A stretch of DNA of 64,000 bases from Buxus sempervirens (lineage: Eukaryota; Streptophyta; Magnoliopsida; Buxales; Buxaceae), in the NCBI GenBank assembly GCA_947561395.2, contig OX387188.1, positions 38,125,942 to 38,189,941 on the forward strand, given 5' to 3'. Of the stretch, positions 23,768 through 35,739 are shown in pieces. The notes under the pieces were generated by a model. That model made no database searches. It saw only the letters and a list, made by a program, of their open reading frames with translations, and was not told the origin of the DNA. The stretch's first letter is position 1, and every line of letters starts with the position of its first letter. The position numbers were made by a program, and so were the translations under genes.

Positions 23768-25031
23768 GAGTGAGTATCGAAGAGAATCATTATTAATAAT
23801 GAAGAGACAAGAGGACAAGTGGTCCTCTTAGCAAATTCCGCTAGATGGCTAAATGGAGCAACAAGGGGTACCGTTTACAAGAACTAGAGGAATGCGAGTA
23901 AAAGAACTAGATGGCTAAATACATGGGCAGTTAGTTAGTGATATATGCGGCTTAACAAACCTGGGTGTTAGGTAAATTTGAAAAAATATGGAAAGCATTT
24001 TGAGCATAGAATGTCAGGCAAAAAATAAGGAATTTGCTTTATATATACTAGCAGGGGTACACATGCCAGACCGCACGTGGAAAGAGCGAATTGAGAGAGG
24101 AGAAGTGGGGTAGTTACAAAATAACTGTTTTTGAACAAGAATGATGAATTTAGACCGGTATAGCCTTGTATGATTGAAACCAAACTATACAGGGGATGGG
24201 CATTTTGGGAAAGTTGTAAATTGTTTTGGGCACGTGTCCCAAGGAGGCGCTTCACGTTATATATAGTATAGATAGTTAATGGCTGTAGAACATTACATAA
24301 TCAATTTATGGTTAAAACCATAGGCCTTAAGGGAATCTTCAATCGTAGACGATAGGACTATCTGTTCATTCTAATTTTTTTGTGGTTTATTCTATGTCCG
24401 GTCATATCGAAGATTTCATCGATGATTCTAATAACCATCTTTGCTGGCCGTCTAGATCTTCTTGGTTGGTTCTACCCAAAATAATTAGATCCTCATCAGC
24501 ATACATAAGGTGGGATATGGGTTTACTTTGTCCACTCACTTTGATTCTACATATCTATCTCTATATATATATATGGATAGGGACAAGGAGTCACTTTAGC
24601 GGATACTCCTATACTTTTAATACAACCACAAGGGGCACCATTAACAAGAATGCTATACTTAACAGTTTGATACATTACAATTAATCCATGAATGATTAAA
24701 ACCTCAGGCTCTAATGATATTTTCAACATAACAATGATCAAGATGTTGAGAATTTACAATCTCATTATTTGTCATTTAAATAATTTTTAGTAGATAAAAA
24801 ATGGGGTTCAACATATGGAAAGGCACTTTGTTAATTATAGTAGTAGTTGTCATTCATGTCAACGTAGAAAGCATAGTAAAACTCAACGGGATATACCCGT
24901 TTAAAAAATATATGCCTTGTTTTGTTCTCATCTGGTCAGTACGTAAATGGGTTTGCCGGTTTATTATGCTTCATGTTGTAGTTATGGCCCCAATGTGTAA
25001 ATTTCCTTGGATTCTAATACCAAATAAAACA

Positions 25032-25196
25032 GGATTCACATCACCTGTTGGGTGCCCAGCACTGCTAGCCATTCAGCAGCCAATGGGAATCCATAAAGAC
25101 AGGGCCACATCACCGGCAATGTGGCTTGTGTCAGGGCTGCTGGTGATGTGGCCTTGTCCCATTGGCTGCTGGATGCCCAGCAGGGGATGTGAATCC
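25032..25196. mobile_element. MITE (165 bp) with 9-bp target duplication, Mutator-like
   Basis: The ends are GGATTCACATC and GATGTGAATCC. The arms stay complementary through CCAGCA, GCAGCCAATGGGA and GGCCACATCACC. It is flanked by a perfect 9-bp duplication AATAAAACA (25023-25031 and 25197-25205), the length used by Mutator-like transposases. GC content is well above the neighbourhood. Any frame read through it is not a gene. Confidence 0.9.
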
Positions 25197-25442
25197 AATA
25201 AAACAACCTCATCAAGAAACAAGAATTTTGTCCATCTAATTATACTTGTTGATTCTTTGGAAGAAAAAAAAAGGACTCATTGGCCTTATTGGCAAGTGGC
25301 ACTGTGTGTGGACAAATGAGAATAATTATTTGAGATATCAAAGACTTATAAAAATACTATGCCTTATTTTTCTAATAAGAAGTATTGGTAGCTTGTTCTT
25401 GGAAGAAATTGTTCTATTCAACAGGCTCTTTGAGGCAAGCTG

Positions 25443-25477
<35 letters not shown>

Positions 25478-25495
25478 GTGTATATATGTATATAT
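25443..25495. repeat. TA/TATG microsatellite
   Basis: A (TA)n run at 25443-25467 is followed by TATG/TGTA units to about 25495. Confidence 0.9.
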
Positions 25496-25999
25496 AAAAG
25501 AGTGCAGGATAAAGTTTTCTAGAAATAAAAAAAAAGACAAATCTCGAGACAAAATTTTTCTAAAATAGTGCTTCATAATATTATAAAGCAATAAATATAA
25601 TTTCATTTTATATCTTATTATTGCTTAGTTTTTTAACAAATATCAGTTAAAATAGTAAGAGATTTACCCAATGTGTACTATATATAATAGAGTATAGGCC
25701 TTTTGGGAATTGCGCCAAACAAAATGTTCCATTTTCCAATAAAGCCTTTATACACTATTACGAAGATTCATTAATAAAAGGGTATAACGGTAAAAAATTC
25801 CTCAAAAATTTTTTTAAATTAATAATCAATTACAAAAATTTTCACTTTATGCCTACTTCTTTCTTCATACGTGCAATACCACACATGCACCCCGCTACTT
25901 AAAATTAACTAAAGAATCTAATTATCTAAAGATTAGTTGTACCATTTGTTTTCTTATTTATGTATTTTGCTAGTTTTTCTATATTCTTGCCGCACCTCG

Positions 26000-26106
26000 T
26001 AACTATATAAAGTGACGTTTCAGGCAATCAAGACCCACTCAACCGGGAGTAACCGTAGCCCTCTCTTTTGTCTCCCGCTTCGCTCGTTAAGCCCTGACTA
26101 CTTATA
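26000..26106 (+). promoter_or_regulatory. Core promoter and short 5'UTR of the U1-type zinc-finger gene
   Basis: A TATATAAAG box is at 26004-26012, about 30 bases before a plausible start site near 26035-26040. The ATG at 26107 follows a short GC-richer leader. This is the clearest TATA box in the window. Confidence 0.55.
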
Positions 26107-28160
26107 ATGGATTGCAGCAAACAAGCTGACACCCAACAGCAACGCTTGAAGCCCAATCGCTCGATCGGCGCAAACGCGACATTCTGCAAGACGCAACAGA
26201 CCTTCTACTCCTATTACCCTCGCTGCCCTCTGCGATCCCCAAAACCTAACCTTATCCGAGTAGCGGACCATCAGACAGCTCTGAAGAAACATGAGATTCC
26301 TTTAGCCCGGTACGATGCCAGGTCTGAAGCAGGCATTCGGTCACCAGACGTGGCAAAACATGAGATTCCTTTAGCCCGGTATGACGCCAGGTCTGAAGCA
26401 GGCATTATACGGCCACCAGACGTGGCCGTGAGGTCGTACGTTCCGACCAAGGTGAAGAATGGAGGTCAGGCCGCAATGAAGTCATGTGGTAACAGCCCGC
26501 CTCCCCTGATAGGCGCGTTACCTAGGGCGACATATTCTCGAAATCCGAGTGTCACTGCGCATGTTAATTTCTTCGATCATGGAGCTGTAAGTGTTTTTTT
26601 TCCTTCTTTTCTTATTGTTTAATTATTTTTGCTTTTGCGAGAGTATTGGCTTGGATTTAAGGTTTTGGATTCTCTGGTGAGTGGTGAATATAATTGAGTT
26701 GAGCTAGTGACTAATTTGATTTTATGTATGATTGAATTGTTGCGTAGTGTTTTGGCTGCAATTTTGGTATTTAAATGACATGCCTGTTATCACCTCCGAA
26801 ACCTGAAACTGAAGGATCTTTCTTCTGATCACTCCCATGTCTGAGAATTGGAAGTGCAATTCTCTATTTTCTGCAACGTAAATCCTTCCCGGTAAATAGA
26901 TGGATTCCTAGAAGATCTCATAAGAATAGGTTTCCTACGCACAGAAGGAAAATTCTAATTGCAGAAGTCTCTTGTTCTTGCTCTCTATGGTGGTATTTTT
27001 ATTTTTATTTTTTCATCAATGGCAAAACCACGCAGATCTTGACTTTTATAGAGCTTTATGGGAGTGAAACTCTCTATATTTTACCTTTTTCTTCTTCCAT
27101 TAGGAGGCAATATTATCGGAATGAAACTCTCCATTTCATCCCTCTTTATCTTCTCATGCACATTCTTGTAAATCAGGGATTAAAAACAATAATCGACCAA
27201 GTGTATGATGGTTACATCAAACCTGGTCTATGTGGACCAGATTAGACTATGGGTTGATCGAATCGAGTCGAACCTCTATGGGGACCAGATTAGATAGCAT
27301 CAATAATATATTTGTTTGGTTTGGAGTAAAGTGGTTTCCTCCAAGGATATGTTTGGATCACTAGAAAATAAATTTACATAAGAATTACAATGTATATGAG
27401 TTATAAACCTTATGATTTTCAATTCATGTAATTGAAATTCCATTTTTTTGGTTGGCATTATGGAATTCAAATTTCTTCTTTTAAATTCTACATAATGCTT
27501 ATATATATATATACATACACATGCACATGCGCAAAACATATCTAATTAGAGCTAACCTTTTGTTGGTTTTCTCTCTAAAGCATTCTCTCTCCAGGATTCT
27601 CTCTCTATCTCTAGAATTTTCTCTCTATAGCATTCTTCTCTTTTTAGAGTTTCTCTCCCCCATCTAGAGAATTTCCCTTTTCTTTATAGTTTTCTCTCTC
27701 TAGAGCATTCCCATCTTCTAGAGTTTTACTTTCTAGATTTAATTTTTAATAAAATATTATATTATACTTCGATGGGCTTCACTTCCCAATTTAAGGAATA
27801 AATATTGGTCCTAGATAGGTTTCCATACGAGTCCATTAATGCTCCACAGCCCTCAGACTTTATGGATATGGGTACAACCACGTCAAACTAAATGGTGTTG
27901 CAAAAAATCAATGATAATAAACTTCTTATGTTGCATGGGAATTGGAAAAATCACCTCATATGTATGAATTGTAATTCTCATGAACCATGAGAAAGTTTCA
28001 TGAGAAATGTGTACTTTTTTTTTCCGGTGTGAATTTCAATTCTTATGGGAATTGGTCAACCAAACATAAGAATTGAAATTCACAACTGCAAATTCCAATT
28101 CCCAGCATTGAATTCTTGTAATCCAAACATACCCGAAAGTAAAATTTGTAGGAGTTATCT

Positions 28161-28218
<58 letters not shown>

Positions 28219-31200
28219 ATTATTTAATAGTAATGTTATATTAATTTCTTTTGGTAATGGGAGAATTATAAATAAACTATAACAGTATTTGGTTTTAATA
28301 CATAGATGTGGAGCAAATGCCCATAACGTCATCAATTAGAACCTTTGTGGGTGCCGGATGGTAGAGATCAATACATATGTACTCATACTAAACAACATAT
28401 CGGAAAGCAGGTATTCGTATTGTTTGCTTTCATGATATGTATGTTGCAGGAGCAAGGGGTTGAGAAGAGATTGCAAGAACTCTATCTACCACTTGGCATC
28501 AGTCTCGATCGCCACGTTAAATATTCCTCTATTCAGGCGGGCTGAAGCCTTTTTGTGCATTCCAATGATCTGCAACAGTGTTGGAGATGTGACCAAGAGA
28601 ACCTCCATGGAATGTAATCCAATAGCCTGAGTTATCTCTAATAATGCCCTCAAATGCCATGGAGTTATTACCTTTACACAGCCATTTGTATTGAGTTCCC
28701 GGCTAGCAAGGGGAGTTTATTTACCACTCTTTTAACATTAGATCAATGGGTTATGGCATCGTGTCTTGCACTCAACTGATGGCACAATGTGCAAATCTGG
28801 AAGGTAAATTTTTTTTTCCCCATTTTTGGGCGCTTCATCTGTTGATCACCTCCTCATGTTCTTGCTCCATCATATAGCTATTTGCGTCCATTCCTCTCAT
28901 TCTTTGTCCAAAGTATTCAATGGAAAAGTCCAGTTCAAGCAAAGTTAGGCAGGTAACTTCCTGGATTGTTCCTAGGTCAAAAGTCAATGGTCCAACGGGC
29001 TTTGACTTTGTCGACCTTCAAAGCATCCCGCTCCCGACGGAGGACACAACCCACAGGGTGGAGGTTAGGTAAAAAATCAATCCCAGGTCTTTCCTGAGAG
29101 ATCTTGAGACTTTTATTGTGAGGACAGCTGGAAACTTCCTCAAGATGAGTTGAATGTAAGGAGAAATTGCAGTTTTTGAGATTAGTACATATATACCAAA
29201 GTATTAAGATAAATTGGGAGACCACGGGTTGAAGGTTGTGGAGAAAACAATCATCAATTTGCTGGCTAGCGACCGTCCATTCATACTCAGAGACAAAAGA
29301 TGTGTTCGATCTGAAGGTTAGAAGTGTGCCAATGGGCTAGAGTTGATGGTAATTATGGGAACAATTGAAAGATGATTTCCTTTTGGAGGTGAGAACAGGG
29401 ACAAATGGGAGACATTTCGAGCCATATTCGAGGAGGTGTTGTTTGTTTGAAAGATGGTCTCTGGTTACTGAGTCAAGTAAGCATTTTCATTTTTGGATGG
29501 ATGTAAGAATGCCAAATCCTTTTCCATTGGTGGGAATGGTTTTGACGGAGGGGTAGGGGTGCTGAGAATAGATGGGCTGCCCATAATGATTGGGATATGT
29601 TCAAAAGCAGCTTATTCATATTAGTGTTCCATGTCCAGAGAGAGATAGAATGGATCCGGGTTTCTTGGTTGGAAAAAGTAAGCCTTGGATGGAAAAAGGT
29701 TGCATTGATGATAGAAGGTAATAAGTACTTCAATTGTGACATTTGGTTAAAAGGAAAAGATGGATCTCAGAGATTTTGTGTTGAGAACTAGGGCTCCAGC
29801 CCAATGATTCTTCTCTCCTGAGATTTGATATCCCTTCTTTTTGCTACTTAAGGCCCACTAGTAGTAACTCTTAGGCTTTTCCAAATTGCTGAGTGGCCGG
29901 TTAAGGTGGGGCTTGGAGGAAAGCTTTGGTCTTTCAAATATTTTTGCTGAAATAATTAGGCCCATAGAGATGTGATTTAGGCTATGAATATTTCTCAAGC
30001 CGTAACTAAATAATTATTTGATTTAAATTCGTTTACATTATGGCTATAATAATTTATTTAATATTTAATTGGTTACTTTTTCTTATTTGAATTTGTAATC
30101 AATTGAAGATTGAAGTGAATTGTTTGACATGATGCTTGTTTTCTTAATTCCTTAATGCTTTAATGGGACATGAATGGGGTAAGGTTCTCGTTAATACCCC
30201 TGTGAACTAGCCATCTAGCACTTGAAGAGATATGAACAGCAAGGACATTATTGTTGATGTGTCTTCTCTTTTCACTGCAATAATGGTGCCTTCTGATCCC
30301 TTGTCTGCTAAGACCTCCATATCAGGATTTTTGATAACCTAAATGTCCGTTCCTAGTGGTTGATTAATTCCAAATTTGCCCCATAATACATAATAATTTT
30401 AGCTTTTATATTGTTAACCATCTAATTTACCATTGTTTTTCGATCCCTTCAATGGACACCTATCAAATTCCATGATATTTTGTTGTACAGTTATCATTGA
30501 AACAATTGTTGGTCTTTCTTTTCACTCATATATTCTTCCTTGCAGCCCCTTAAATGTTGATGTTTCAAATTGTTAGCAAAGGATTATCATACACGTGGTT
30601 TGATCTTAGAAAGAAATCAGATGGGTATACAATACACTGTTATTTCATAAAGGAGCTATAGTGGAGTGGCATCCCTTTAGATGGACTATAGGGCCACTTT
30701 TAAAGATGATAGACCTTGGGTTGGAGTAATGGAGGTGTAATAAAGGGGCTTGTGGATGGAATAAGTGAGCGGTGCAAATATAGGGATGATTGTTGAGTTG
30801 GGTCCTTGCGGTGATGGAACTCGAGTTGCTTTGGCTCCATGACATCTGGAACTTCTGTAATGTGATATTTGGATTGTGTATGAGCTTGGGAAACAAATGG
30901 GCTGGGCCAAAAGTCAACATTGTAAAGATGCTAATTGGAAAATGTGAATTAATGGGCACTGGCTGGCTATAAGTAGGAGGCAAGGAGGTATTGACATCTT
31001 GAAAATCAATTACTTTCTTGCATTTTCAGTGACTTCCCACTTCCTTCATCTTCCTTCTTACACCTGCATACTGGTTTTCTGTCCAGGACCCCTGATTCAT
31101 CATAGATCTGCTGAACCAAGTTTTCCGTCCCTAGTCTTGTTAATTGCTCCAAAGGGTCTGATGCATAGATATTTCCAAACCTGTTTGAGGTTGTTAGGTA

Positions 31201-32308
31201 TGCTTTAAGATCTTTTCGGAGGGTTTTATAGATAAAAAAATGGTGCTTTTTTGTAAAGAAAAAGAGGCAATATTTGTTGATTTTCATATTATTGTTTTGT
31301 GGAATTGTAGATTTTCATATTATTGTTTTGTGGAAGTGTCTAGAAAGAAATAGTAGGAAAATTTTTTCAGTCTAAAGAAGCCCCTGTTTGGCCTCTGTTT
31401 TGGTTAATTGGAGTTAGATTTTTTCAGGTTTCTCAGATATGGACATCTGTGTGCATGCGTGTATGTATATTAAAGCACACTCCTCTCATTCATGCATGCA
31501 TACTTAACATATTCACCTGCATGTTTGCTTCAATATCATTGTGACATCTATACAAGACAACCTTAACACTTGGACTCTTCGTTCATGTGCATCCCTTTGT
31601 GTTTTGTCCATTATTCTTTCATCTGTATGTATATGCATATATATACATGTATGCATATCATACACAATTGTAATGCATAATGTACTTAATATTGTGCATT
31701 TTATAATTGTTTATTTTTTTACTCATCGAGATAGCAATGTTTTGTGATTCTGTTGGCAGGCTGTAGAACCTCTGAGCAAGAAATTCGTAGAGCCCTCAAA
31801 TTTTACACCTATTTTATGGAACAAGAACTCAATTAATGATCCTTCAGTCGCTGTAAAGGGAACCAAGATTGCACAACCTTTGCGGTGTGAGATGTGCAAT
31901 GTTGATTGTAATAGTAAAGATGTTCTTGACCGACATATATTGGGAAAAAGACACAAGAGGAATCTACTGAAACGAGGAGACATGAGGAAAGACTCTGCCC
32001 TTCCCACCACCTCAAAAATGCTCAATAATCGAGGGGTAACCAAGAAAAGAACATTGCTAGGCAGCTTAGGCAACCTTTTAGGTGGGCAAAGGATCATGGG
32101 GTCTAATGCGATGGCTGCTGGAGAGGATTTGCAGACAAAGAAGCAAAAGCTCATGGAAGGTGGGGCTAGTGTTGATTCTGTAAGAGTGTGCACAATTTGC
32201 AATGTTGCATGCAATAGCCAAGTAGTGTTCAATTATCATATTGCTGGGAAAAAGCATGCGATGCAGGTGGAGACCATAGGAAGTATCATTTTGAATAGCA
32301 TGAAGTAA
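26107..32308 (+). CDS. U1/matrin-type C2H2 zinc-finger protein, copy A
   Basis: Two exons, 26107-26586 (donor GCT|GTAAGTG) and 31760-32308 (acceptor TTGGCAG), join in phase 0 to give 342 residues. Exon 1 encodes a low-complexity N terminus with a 69/72-bp tandem duplication (KHEIPLARYDARSEAGI twice). Exon 2 carries two fingers of the C-x2-C-x12-H-x5-H spacing, CEMCNVDCNSKDVLDRH at residues 203-225 and CTICNVACNSQVVFNYH at 304-326. This spacing is typical of U1C/matrin fingers that bind double-stranded or structured RNA, so an RNA-linked nuclear role is likely by family. The link between exon 1 and exon 2 rests on splice signals and phase only; 5.2 kb of intron separates them. A homologous second exon lies at 40230. 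Confidence 0.7.
26287..26427 (+). repeat. 69/72-bp tandem duplication inside exon 1
   Basis: Unit 1 is 26287-26355 and unit 2 is 26356-26427. They are nearly identical, with a few third-position changes and a 3-base insertion in unit 2 (GGCATT then ATACGG). Both keep the frame and encode AKHEIPLARYDARSEAGI-type text. Confidence 0.9.
27344..28134. mobile_element. Possible TIR transposon remnant, about 790 bp
   Basis: The left end reads GGATATGTTTGGATCACTAG. The reverse complement of the right end reads CGGGTATGTTTGGATTACAAG. Both ends carry AATTGAAATTC-like words just inside. The middle is a CT-rich minisatellite-like block (27570-27740, variants of ATTCTCTCTCTA). No transposase and no target duplication were seen. 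Confidence 0.5.
28160..28217. repeat. CT microsatellite
   Basis: An almost perfect (CT)n of about 50 bp, next to the right end of the TIR element. Confidence 0.95.
28450..28545 (+). other. Possible alternative exon in the zinc-finger intron
   Basis: A good acceptor (ATGTTGCAG, ending 28449) is followed by a phase-0 frame of 31 codons (EQGVEKRLQELYLPLGISLD, and so on) to a TGA at 28543-28545. Joined to exon 1 it would give a protein without fingers. I do not recognise the text; it may be chance. Confidence 0.2.
31760..32308 (+). other. Second exon, copy A (two U1-type fingers)
   Basis: Starts GCT GTA GAA in phase 0 after TTGGCAG and ends with TAA at 32306-32308. It aligns along its whole length with the exon at 40230-40805: both fingers, the spacer phrase QKLMEGGA against RKLLEGGA, and the C-terminal end. 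It is shorter in the spacer. Its coding part is already included in the copy A entry. Confidence 0.8.
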
Positions 32309-32915
32309 TTATAGGAGTATTTTACCTTGGTTACTTAGTTTGCACTTGTATTTTGCTGCCAGTTTTTTCTCATATATTCTACTTATTGCAGCTAAAATCT
32401 AGTCAACAATCAAGATTGCATCATTTTGAATGGCATGTGTAACATCAAGGAATGTGTGCAGTTATATATATATGATGATTATTTTTTGCAAATATAACTT
32501 TTATTGATACAGTGATTGTAAGCGGAATCTTGCTTTTTTTTTTCCATATATATATATATATATATATGCTTTCCAGACTGTCCAATTATGAGACTATCAT
32601 TTATCTTGTTGAAAATTGCTCCTATTCTCACTTCATTGAACACATTTTTGGCAAGTTTTAATTCTCATATTTTATAATGTAACTGTAACTTTAATTTTTT
32701 GTTGAATAGCATGTAGTAGTTATAGGAGTATTTCATTGGGTCAAATGAAATAAATTCTAGTATAAGTAGCGAGCAACTAATACCAAACTAGCAGTAATGG
32801 TCAAAACTGAACATGGCGGTTGACATTTAAATGAATATCCATGCACCTAGATCTGAGCATGAACAGTTTCTTATAGCCTCAAGTTCATGAGATATCACTC
32901 ACTTATCAATCATTC
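32309..32915. other. 3'UTR of copy A and AT-rich spacer
   Basis: AT-rich, with a (TA)n microsatellite at 32546-32568. The transcript end is uncertain. Nothing else recognised. Confidence 0.4.
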
Positions 32916-32919
32916 TATT

Positions 32920-34945
32920 TTTTTCCTTTTTTTGTGGAAGTGGCTATGTTATAAAGTAGGGGAAAGTGGATATAAGAAGACATTCAAACAATGACGCCAA
33001 GGACACATGAAGACCAAATGCGAAACATAGCCAATTTAAGAAATACCACAAAACAATGAGTCCCTCCCTAGCTAATTGAACAAGAAGCGCATTGGCTGAC
33101 ATAAAATGTGAAAGAATTCATCTCGCGCACCAATTGTGGAGCCAATTTGATCAGATGTGAAACATGCCAAGGACCCTCCCTACCATTCCTAATCCATTTA
33201 AGGATGGCGTAATTATCTTTGTCAATATAGTGATTCCTAGGACTTCTTGATCGAGCTTCCTTCAATCTTGTGATGAGAGCCAATAACTCAACTCTAGGAA
33301 TAAGGTCCACTGAAAAAGGCCCAATAAAGGCATGTACAACCACTTCGTGCTAATTTCTAAAAACCCCTCCGTTCCCTGCTGACCCAGATATACCTCATCA
33401 TACCCTACAAAATTCAGCTTAACAAACCCCGCTGGAGAAGGGTTGTGGTGGGGGTGTCTAGCTGAAACAAGCTCTCCTGAATGTAGGAGCACCCTCCTTA
33501 AGCATGAACCAATGTAAGAAAGCGTTTGCAATATAATTACCAATGAACTCTGGAAGAATATGGGACCATGAAGCACACATTATCATGATGGAGTCCCTTA
33601 CTATCTCCAGACATGAACTAGTACTCTAAAAAATTCTGTTGTTTCTTTCCTTCTAGACAGCCCAAATAATGGCATAAGGCAACATGCTGTGCAGGATGTT
33701 CCCTCACCTCTTAAGGTAACATGTAGTACAAGATGTTACCCCTCATCCCTAGACCCGTAACTCTCCACTGGTCCACCGATTGGATGATTGTACTTGGGTT
33801 GCACCAGTAAATTCCCGCTTTGCCCATGAAATCCAACCAGATAAGGTAAGTAAACTCACAGTGTAGGAACAAGTGGTCCTCTAACTCACCTTGCTTGAGA
33901 CATAATATGCAAACGTGAGGAGAAAGGGTAGCATGCGGTTTTCTCTTCTGGAGCATATTGCAAGTGTTAATCCTGTAAGGCAAGGTAGACTTATAGGAAG
34001 GTAGACCACAACGACTTTCACTCTAAGAGGAATGTGAAGTATTATCAAATGGATGTAAGAGAAGGAGAAGACACAGAAGGTCCTTATCGAATTTGACTTC
34101 ATCCATAGACGATTTGGTGGAGCCTGAACAGATCAAGAATCCAAATCACAATAACCATGTCCTTAAGAGAGTGTGAAAGTTTAGCTAGTTTGGAACAATC
34201 TGTTGGTCGAAGATCTCCAAGAATAGAGAGATTCCAAGAAAGTCTATAACAAGACCAAGAAATGATGTCAAAGACCAAAGCCTATTTATGGTAGCAATTC
34301 TATACACCCAGGGAAGCAAAGCTTTGGTGCCTTTCCCCACCATGAATTAGATCAAAAGAACACCATTGATGAATTCCTTACACAAAAGCGGGTATAAGCA
34401 AAAAAGCGACAAAATAGAGACGAGATGTCTTCCCATGGGCTAGCACAAGTAGGTTTGGCCTTAGGATTGATATCCCACTTATTATGCTAGCTGCTCCCAC
34501 CTCCTTGGGGATTAAAACCACCTAGGTGGCATAAGATTGTTCTTGGGCACTTCCTAATTATCAAGATAAAAAGCCAATGGGAAACCATCCGGTCTTGGCG
34601 CTTTATCTTTACCAAGGGCTTGAATTTCTAAAATTTCTCTTGCTTAAATTTCTTTTCAAGATTAATTTTCTGGGCCTCATCAATCCTGTCTGTATCCTTT
34701 GTATTAAACCTGATACTCAAATCCTGTCCAGATTTGTATAGCAGAGAAAAGTGATTAATCAAAGCCTGATTAAAACTCTCTTCATCCATTATGCAGTCAT
34801 CCACACAACCAAACAGCTAATGAGATTTTTCCTAGCTATCTCATTGGCAACCTTATGAAAAACCTTTGTGTTACCGCCTCCTTCCTTGATCGAAAGAGCT
34901 ATGAATTTATGTCTGCAACAAATTGTTTCTCTTTTGAAGTAATTA
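32920..34945 (-). mobile_element. L1-type LINE remnant, antisense to the zinc-finger gene
   Basis: Read on the minus strand from high to low coordinates, the order is that of a plant L1. A linker reads KEGGGNTKVFHKVANEIARK (about 34890-34850; family WLKEGDKNTKFFH). A reverse-transcriptase piece reads GKDKAPRPDGFPLAFY (about 34600). Then comes a zinc-knuckle zf-RVT region (33983-33711, CILCLKQGELEDHLFLHC) and an RNase H-like end (33450-33068, PAGFVKLNF and GREGPWHVSHLI). A T run at 32919-32936 is the poly(A) tail. The core of the polymerase is largely missing, and there are many frame breaks. It is inactive. Confidence 0.75.
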
Positions 34946-34948
34946 CCA

Positions 34949-35735
34949 AATCCTTTTATTTTTTATTTTTTATAATTAATGGTATATGCTATATATTGAT
35001 AATGACTAAAAATATACAAGTATGCCTATGAACAAAATATGATACCACACTCCTATACAAACCCATTGTGAATCCAAGTCCTCGTCTATGATGACACAAG
35101 AAAGTGATGGAACAAGCAATTCTGCCACCTCTGCCACCACCCAGATCCACTATTGACAAAAAGAAAAGGAATGGAGTAACAATCCCATATCCCTCCTAAA
35201 TTGAAACAAATCGACCTGTCAATAGACCCCTAGATGCAGGATCCATCTGGCACCACCCACGCCATATACCCAGTATCTTTGACGCGGCAATCCCATGGAA
35301 CTCAGGAATAACTGAAGCCCATGATGCGACCGTCACCACAATGGTATCAAAGATCCGATCCGCCGATCTGCACACATCTTGAAAAATCCTGGAATTCCAC
35401 TCCAACCATACATGCCATACTACTGGGTGAAAGAGAAGGCCATAGATGATGACACCACCCCTTCCCAATCCCCTAATCCTCCACTGAGCAAAACATGCTC
35501 CTAGCGACTCAGGAAGCACCCATGATACCCTAATCATCCGGAATAGTCGCATCCAAATATCAGCAACAAACGGACACTGTACAAATAGGTGATCAATGCT
35601 CTCTCCTGACCTCATGCACATAATGCACACCTGCGGTGATAATGACATCGATTTCCATCTTCTTTGGAAATTTATCAATGCATGCAATCTTAGCCAAAAT
35701 TCTATATTTAATGGACTCAATTTAAAAATTTATTC
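34949..35735 (-). mobile_element. Second L1-type LINE, 5'-truncated, antisense
   Basis: A T-rich tail (34949-34975) marks its 3' end. Upstream on the minus strand lies a 174-codon open frame (35720-35196) with the LINE zinc-knuckle region: CIMCMRSGESIDHLFVQCPF, then WHVWLEWNSRIF. It abuts the first LINE just where that one would continue towards its endonuclease, so it probably inserted into it. It is longer-framed and less decayed than its neighbour, which suggests a younger insertion. Confidence 0.75.
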
Positions 35736-35739
35736 TAGT

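Larger units (their letters stand above)
22850..24560 (-). mobile_element. Several degenerate LINE reverse-transcriptase fragments, antisense
   Basis: Three diverged direct copies of the same stretch lie at about 22850-23045, 23085-23290 and 24325-24555, plus part of another at 23485-23665 broken by an insertion. Read on the minus strand, the 24.5-kb copy gives PISHLMYADEDLIILGRTN and the 23.2-kb copy gives HLTYAADDLIVLEEP. Both are the YADD catalytic box of LINE reverse transcriptase. All are short, frame-broken and dead. The link to LINEs comes from the YADD context recalled from the family. Confidence 0.65.
26587..31759 (+). other. Intron of the zinc-finger gene, with repeats
   Basis: 5.2 kb. 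It contains a TIR element (27344-28134), a CT microsatellite (28160-28217), a possible extra exon (28450-28545), and 28550-30000 of sequence I could not identify. That last stretch has short frames and may be old repeat. Confidence 0.5.

Noticed and set aside
24801-25319. 172-codon frame on the plus strand
   Set aside because: It runs straight through the 165-bp MITE with the 9-bp duplication, so it is not an ancestral coding frame.
29250-29800. Possible LINE first open-frame remnant
   Set aside because: A few tryptophan-rich phrases are suggestive, but I could not place any against a known family with confidence.
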